Of a stretch of 46,410 bases of DNA, positions 41,411 through 46,410 are shown one piece after another (positions within the stretch are counted from its first letter, which is position 1; the number at the start of each line of letters is the position of its first letter). The DNA is taken from assembly GCA_002937775.1 (NCBI GenBank), contig PTKO01000005.1, positions 1 through 46,410 of the forward strand. The letters are read 5' to 3'. The notes beneath the pieces were generated by a model that did not search any database, had not been told where the DNA came from, and saw only the letters and a program-made list of their open reading frames with translations. The translations under genes were made by a program, and so were the position numbers. Origin of the DNA: Alphaproteobacteria bacterium MarineAlpha6_Bin4 (GTDB taxonomy: Bacteria; Pseudomonadota; Alphaproteobacteria; GCA-002720895).

Positions 41411-42423
41411 TGAAAACTGCTGTAATACATTCTTATAATGGTATGGGAGATCTTATTTGGCACTTGCCATATATTCATGCAGTAGCAAGACAAGCCAAAG
41501 AAAAGAAAGTTATTTTATTTTCAAAAAAAACTACTAATGCTCATGAATTATTAATAGCGGATCCTTATATAGAAAAAGTAATTAATTTAGACGATACAAG
41601 AGGAATTTTTACAAACTTATTTAGTTTTTTTAAAATTTCGAGATCATTAAAAGAAAATAATATTGAAAAAATATGGATATTTCATGAAAGTATTAAATAT
41701 GCGCTAGCTAGCATATCAGCAGGTATTAAAGAAAGATTAGGATATGAATATGGTTTACAAAAATTCTTTTTATCAAAAAAGAATATTATGCCTAAAAGCT
41801 CTAAAACTGAAAGACCATTTGAAAAAGCAAGAATATTTTTAAACTCACATGGAATAAAAAAGGATAAAATAAAACCAAATTTTTATATTAAAAAAAATTC
41901 ATTATTAAAAATAAAAAAAAAATATAAAAAAAAATTAAAACCCTGGATTGTTATTTCATCAACAAATAAAGCTGATTTTAAGAAATGGCCAAATGAAAGG
42001 TTTTCGAATTTAATAAATTTAATTTTAAAATCTTTTAAAGGAACAATTTTCATAATTGGTGCTCCAGATGAAAAAAATTTTATAAATAAAATTATTTATA
42101 ATTTAAAAAATTCAAAAAAAATTATTACTTCATGTGCCCCATTGCATGAAAATGCAGCTATTATTTATAATAGCTCACTTTTTATTGGATTAGATTCAGG
42201 AGCTTATAATTTATCAGCTTTAATAGGAACAACTTCTTATGCGCTAATGGGTGCTTCTCCACCTTTGAAGCATCTTAAAACTTATAAAGCTGTAATACCG
42301 CCATCTGGTGAAGTAAAAAATATTGTTGGAGCAGATAAAATTCCAGAAGAAAAGGGTATGAATAGTATAAGTGCGGAATATGCTTTTGATTGTATAAAAA
42401 AAGAAACTAGTTTATTTAAGTAA
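41410..42423 (+). CDS. Glycosyltransferase family 9 / heptosyltransferase-like protein
   Basis: SYNGMGDLIWHLPYIHAVARQ, PWIVISSTNKADFKKWPNERFSNLI, SLFIGLDSGAYNLSALIGTTSYALMGASPP. Confidence 0.82.
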   Translation: MKTAVIHSYNGMGDLIWHLPYIHAVARQAKEKKVILFSKKTTNAHELLIADPYIEKVINLDDTRGIFTNLFSFFKISRSLKENNIEKIWIFHESIKYALASISAGIKERLGYEYGLQKFFLSKKNIMPKSSKTERPFEKARIFLNSHGIKKDKIKPNFYIKKNSLLKIKKKYKKKLKPWIVISSTNKADFKKWPNERFSNLINLILKSFKGTIFIIGAPDEKNFINKIIYNLKNSKKIITSCAPLHENAAIIYNSSLFIGLDSGAYNLSALIGTTSYALMGASPPLKHLKTYKAVIPPSGEVKNIVGADKIPEEKGMNSISAEYAFDCIKKETSLFK

Positions 42424-42439
42424 AATTTATTTTTTTATT

Positions 42440-43165
42440 ATGATTAATTTTAAAATATTTAAATATGCAAATCCTGCAAAGTTTTTAAATCTTTGCGATA
42501 AAATTTTCATTTATTTATTAGTATCAATGATTGCTTTTTTATTTTTTGGTTTATACCAAGGTTTTTTTAATTCCCCTGAAGATTATCAACAAGGAAATTT
42601 GGTAAGAATAATGTATGTTCATGTTCCTTCAGCCTGGATGGCTTTAATGATTTATTCTTCTATAGCTGTAGCAAGTTGTATATATTTGATTAATAAACAT
42701 TTGCTTGCAAATATTTTTTGTAAATCTGCCTCATTGATTGGAGCAAGTTTTACTTTAATCGCTTTAGTTACTGGTTCAATTTGGGGTAAACCTACTTGGG
42801 GTACATGGTGGGTTTGGGATGCAAGAATAACATCTATGCTAATCCTATTTTTTTTATATCTAGGTCATATGACCATTTTTAACTTCTCAGAAAATACAAC
42901 AAAGTCTGGTCAGGCCGCTGCTCTTCTAGCAATTTTGGGGTTTATAAATATACCAATAATAAAATTTTCTGTTGATTGGTGGAACACACTACATCAGCCA
43001 GCAAGTGTAATAAAGCTATCAGGACCTTCTATACACTCTTCCATGCTGATACCTTTATTAATTACTGCCCTGGGTTTCTTTTTATATTTTTTAGTAGTTT
43101 TAATAATTAGAATGCGTTCTGAAATAACTAATGAAAAAATTAATAATTTAAGCTTTACAGAATGA
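42440..43165 (+). CDS. ccmC: Heme exporter protein CcmC
   Basis: QGNLVRIMYVHVPSAWMALMIY, GSIWGKPTWGTWWVWDARITSMLILFFLYLG, NTLHQPASV. Confidence 0.96.
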   Translation: MINFKIFKYANPAKFLNLCDKIFIYLLVSMIAFLFFGLYQGFFNSPEDYQQGNLVRIMYVHVPSAWMALMIYSSIAVASCIYLINKHLLANIFCKSASLIGASFTLIALVTGSIWGKPTWGTWWVWDARITSMLILFFLYLGHMTIFNFSENTTKSGQAAALLAILGFINIPIIKFSVDWWNTLHQPASVIKLSGPSIHSSMLIPLLITALGFFLYFLVVLIIRMRSEITNEKINNLSFTE

Positions 43166-43305
43166 TAAATAATTTATTTTATGTAGTTTCAGCTAGTTCT
43201 TTTACATTATTAATAATGTTTTTATTAATTGTTTTTTCACTTTCATCCTTAAAAAAGAGAGAGAAAATTTTTAATAAAATTTCAAAAAATAGAAAAAATG
43301 AATAA
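43162..43305 (+). CDS. ccmD: Putative heme exporter protein CcmD
   Basis: 47-aa ORF not in the supplied track: MINNLFYVVSASSFTLLIMFLLIVFSLSSLKKREKIFNKISKNRKNE; single TM, ATGA overlap with ccmC, position between ccmC and ccmE. Confidence 0.78.
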   Translation: MINNLFYVVSASSFTLLIMFLLIVFSLSSLKKREKIFNKISKNRKNE

Positions 43306-43311
43306 TTTGTA

Positions 43312-43719
43312 ATGACTCCAAAAAAAAAACGTTTTTATTTATTGTTCTCAGCTTTTACTTTCCTTTGTTTTATTGTAGGAACAATTCTAATTGTATTACA
43401 AGATAACATTTTATTTTTTTATACACCTTCAGAAATTTTTCAAAAAAATTTAAAAAAAAATGAAAAAGTAAGGTTAGGTGGTTTAGTAGAAGAAAATAGT
43501 ATTGTAAGAAATGATATAAAAATTAGTTTTACTATTACTGATTTAAAAAAAGAAATAGAAGTAAACTATGAAGGTATTTTACCTGATTTGTTTAGAGAAG
43601 GACAAGGTGTAATAGTTAAAGGTTACTTAAGAAATGATATATTCCAAGCAACAGAGGTGCTTGCTAAACATGATGAAAATTATATGCCTCCAGAGATAAA
43701 GAAAAAATTAGAAAATTAA
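43312..43719 (+). CDS. ccmE: Cytochrome c maturation heme chaperone CcmE
   Basis: VRLGGLVEENSIVRN, GILPDLFREGQGVIVKGYL, ATEVLAKHDENYMPPE. Confidence 0.95.
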   Translation: MTPKKKRFYLLFSAFTFLCFIVGTILIVLQDNILFFYTPSEIFQKNLKKNEKVRLGGLVEENSIVRNDIKISFTITDLKKEIEVNYEGILPDLFREGQGVIVKGYLRNDIFQATEVLAKHDENYMPPEIKKKLEN

Positions 43720-43729
43720 AATTAAGTTT

Positions 43730-45637
43730 ATGACAGCATTAATTGGAAATATATCTTTAGTTTTTGCCACAATTATTAGCTGTTATCAATTTTTAAATAT
43801 AAGAAATATTAATAAAGCTAGATTTCTTAATCCAGATAGAGCTATAACACTTCAATTTTTTTTTGTTTTACTAGCATTTTTTAGTTTGATGTTTGCATAT
43901 GTTGTTTCTGATTTTTCAATTTTAAATGTCTATCAGAATTCTCATTCAGCCAAACCTCTTTTATACAAAATTACGGGTGTTTGGGGAAATCATGAAGGTT
44001 CGATGTTGCTCTGGCTTTTAGTTTTAGTTTTTTTTGGTTTTATAATTTCAAAATTTGATAAAAGATTAGATTTACCTTACAAAACTTTGACTCTTTCTTT
44101 CCAGTCATTAATTACTTTTATTTTTTTATTATTTGTTTTACTAACTTCTAATCCTTTTATTTTAATTTCACCTGTACCTATAAACGGTCAAGATTTAAAC
44201 CCTCTGCTTCAAGATCCTGGCTTAGCATTCCATCCTCCAAATTTATACATTGGTTATGTTGGGCTTTCTATTGTTTTTTCTTTTACACTTGCAAGATTTT
44301 ATAACGGAAAATTTGATGCCTCATGGGCAAAATTAATCAAGCCTTGGGTCTTGTTATCTTGGTCCTTTTTAACACTAGGAATATCTTTGGGTAGTTGGTG
44401 GGCTTATTATGAATTAGGTTGGGGAGGATTCTGGTTTTGGGATCCCGTTGAAAATGCATCTTTAATGCCGTGGCTTTGTGCTACTGCTCTACTTCATTCA
44501 ACTCTTGTTTTAGAAAAAAGAAATGCTTTAAAAAAATGGACAGTTCTTTTAGCTTTCTTGAGTTTTAGTTTTAGTTTGATTGGAACATTTTTAGTTAGAT
44601 CAGGAATCATAACATCTGTACATGCTTTTGCTACTGATCCAACAAGAGGGGTTTTTATATTAATAATATGTGCTTTTTTTATTTTTAGTTCTTTAATTTT
44701 GTTAACAATGAAAGCCAAATCTATTAGGGAAGAAAAATTAGTATCTCCAATTTCAAAAGAAGGTGCCATAGTATTTAATAATTTACTAATGATTGCCCTT
44801 TTATTAACAGTTTTCATAGGAACAATTTATCCTATATTTTTAGAAATTTTTACTGGTGAACAAATTTCTGTTGGTCCTCCGTACTTTAATCTTACTACAA
44901 CAATAATTATGGTGCCTGCAATAATTGTTATGTCTTTTGCTCCAATGCTAAATTGGAAAAAGGATGATTTTACTGGTTTATTATCAAGATTAAAAATTAT
45001 TCTTTTTTTTAGTTTGTTAGTAACCTTTATTTCATTTTATATTAAGTATCAGGGCCCAATTATTGCATTGTTAGGAATTTTTTTATCTGCTTGGCTTTTT
45101 TTTGGAACGTTGATCAACTTTTTAGAAAGAACAAATTATTTAAAAAAAATTAAATATTTAAATAATCAATATTTAGGAATGATCATAGCACATTTTGGAA
45201 TTGCTATTTTTATTGCTGGTGTTACTGGATCTACGCTATGGAAAATTGAAAAAATTAAAACACTAAAAGTTGGAGAAAAAGTTTTATTAAATAATTATTC
45301 TTTAAATTTTGATGAAATTAAAAAAATAAAAGGAAAAAATTATATAGGTCATGAAGCAAAATTTAATTTATATAAAAAAGATAAATTTATAAAAACCTTA
45401 AAACCTCAAAAAAGATTTTACCCTGTACAAAATTTTCCTACAACTGAAGCGGCTATTTACTCAAGGGGGTTATCAGATCTTTATATAGCTATGAGTGAAC
45501 CTATTGATGATAATTATGATTCGTGGATTTTTAGATTTCATTTTAGTCCTCTAACACCTTGGATTTGGATAGGTTCAATTATGGCTTTTGTTGGTGGAAT
45601 TTTAAGTTTTTCACATAGAATGTTTAAAATAAAATGA
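43730..45637 (+). CDS. ccmF: Cytochrome c heme lyase subunit CcmF
   Basis: VWGNHEGSMLLWLL, LLQDPGLAFHPPNLYIGYVG, YYELGWGGFWFWDPVENASLMPWL, FLVRSGIITSVHAFA. Confidence 0.97.
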   Translation: MTALIGNISLVFATIISCYQFLNIRNINKARFLNPDRAITLQFFFVLLAFFSLMFAYVVSDFSILNVYQNSHSAKPLLYKITGVWGNHEGSMLLWLLVLVFFGFIISKFDKRLDLPYKTLTLSFQSLITFIFLLFVLLTSNPFILISPVPINGQDLNPLLQDPGLAFHPPNLYIGYVGLSIVFSFTLARFYNGKFDASWAKLIKPWVLLSWSFLTLGISLGSWWAYYELGWGGFWFWDPVENASLMPWLCATALLHSTLVLEKRNALKKWTVLLAFLSFSFSLIGTFLVRSGIITSVHAFATDPTRGVFILIICAFFIFSSLILLTMKAKSIREEKLVSPISKEGAIVFNNLLMIALLLTVFIGTIYPIFLEIFTGEQISVGPPYFNLTTTIIMVPAIIVMSFAPMLNWKKDDFTGLLSRLKIILFFSLLVTFISFYIKYQGPIIALLGIFLSAWLFFGTLINFLERTNYLKKIKYLNNQYLGMIIAHFGIAIFIAGVTGSTLWKIEKIKTLKVGEKVLLNNYSLNFDEIKKIKGKNYIGHEAKFNLYKKDKFIKTLKPQKRFYPVQNFPTTEAAIYSRGLSDLYIAMSEPIDDNYDSWIFRFHFSPLTPWIWIGSIMAFVGGILSFSHRMFKIK

Positions 45638-46146
45638 AATATATTGCATTAATAGTTATAACAATTTTTATTTTTGTCTGTTTTTTTTTTGGATTAAAAA
45701 AAGAAGAAAAAGTATTAAGTTCGCCATTATTAAATAAACATGTACCTGAAATTAATTTAATAAGTTTGAAAAATGAAAAATTAAATAAAAATGATTTTAA
45801 AAATGAAGTTCTTTTAGTAAATTTTTTTGCTAGTTGGTGTGTTCCATGTATTGTTGAACATGACTTTTTATTTGAGTTAAAAAAAAAAAAATCTATAAAA
45901 ATTTATGGAATTAATTACAAAGATGATGTTAAAAATTTAGAACAATGGTTGGAAAAATTAGGTAATCCTTATTATAAAATTGGGATAGATTCTACAGGGA
46001 TTACAGGGATTAATTGGGGTGTTAATGGAATTCCTGAAAGTTTTTTGATAGATAAAAATGGAATTATAAAACATAAAATAAATGGCGTTATTGATGAAAA
46101 ACAAATAAAAATCTTACTAACAAAAATAGAAGAACTAGAAAAATGA
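45634..46146 (+). CDS. ccmG: Thiol:disulfide interchange protein CcmG/DsbE
   Basis: VLLVNFFASWCVPCIVEHDFL (WCVPC), GVNGIPESFLIDKNGIIKHKINGVI; ATGA overlap with ccmF. Confidence 0.93.
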   Translation: MKYIALIVITIFIFVCFFFGLKKEEKVLSSPLLNKHVPEINLISLKNEKLNKNDFKNEVLLVNFFASWCVPCIVEHDFLFELKKKKSIKIYGINYKDDVKNLEQWLEKLGNPYYKIGIDSTGITGINWGVNGIPESFLIDKNGIIKHKINGVIDEKQIKILLTKIEELEK

Positions 46147-46410
46147 AGAAATTTTTAATTTTAATAATAACAACTTTATTTTTTCAAAACATACTGGCGG
46201 ATGAAAATTTAGAAAAAAAGGCAAGAGATATTAACAAAAAAATTCGTTGTGTTGTCTGTCAAAGTCAAAGCATAGATGATTCAGATTCAATTTTAGCTAG
46301 AGATTTAAGAAAATTAATAAAAGAAAAATTAAATGAAGGACAAAGTGAAAAAGAAATTACGGATTATTTAGTAGAAAGATATGGTGAATTTATTTTACTT
46401 AAACCAAAAT
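46143..46410 (+). CDS. ccmH: Cytochrome c maturation protein CcmH (N-terminal part; truncated at window end)
   Basis: MKKFLILIITTLFFQNILADENLEKKARDINKKIRCVVCQSQSIDDSDSILARDLRKLIKEKLNEGQSEKEITDYLVERYGEFILLKP; RCVVCQSQ motif. Confidence 0.93.
   Translation, partial: MKKFLILIITTLFFQNILADENLEKKARDINKKIRCVVCQSQSIDDSDSILARDLRKLIKEKLNEGQSEKEITDYLVERYGEFILLKPK

Noticed and set aside
44494-44817. Minus-strand 107-aa ORF inside ccmF
   Set aside because: Antisense to conserved CcmF; no supporting motif.

Overview
The window is a very AT-rich, tightly packed stretch of what looks like an alphaproteobacterial chromosome. The gene order and streamlined, A/T-homopolymer-rich style suggest a SAR11/Pelagibacterales-like lineage; this is inference, as no search was run. 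Content is almost entirely core genes: gpmA (partial), an S41 peptidase and rppH; atpHAGDC, priA, a transaldolase and a Xer-type recombinase; mdh, nadC and nadA; sdhCDAB with a MaoC-type hydratase; asd, leuBDC, rplS, trmD, rpsP and ffh; dapF, mtaB, ftsY and ispZ/yciB; an envelope block (two PagL-like proteins, GmhB-like HAD phosphatase, two nucleotide-sugar dehydrogenases, waaA); carD, fdxA and acnA; and a cytochrome c maturation cluster ccmABCDEFGH with an embedded GT9 glycosyltransferase. I found no CRISPR array, rRNA, tRNA, IS element, prophage or recognisable defence system, and no convincing wholly new multi-gene system. The most interesting deviations are: no rimM in the rpsP-trmD gap; a 45-bp tandem repeat in the S16 C-terminus; charged tails on AtpA and L19; a large Lys-rich insertion in the Xer recombinase; a pair of PagL-like genes flanking the envelope block; a GT9 gene coupled into the ccm operon; a perfect dyad between the waaA and nucleotide-sugar dehydrogenase promoters; and six convergent gene pairs that overlap or nearly touch, leaving no room for terminators.
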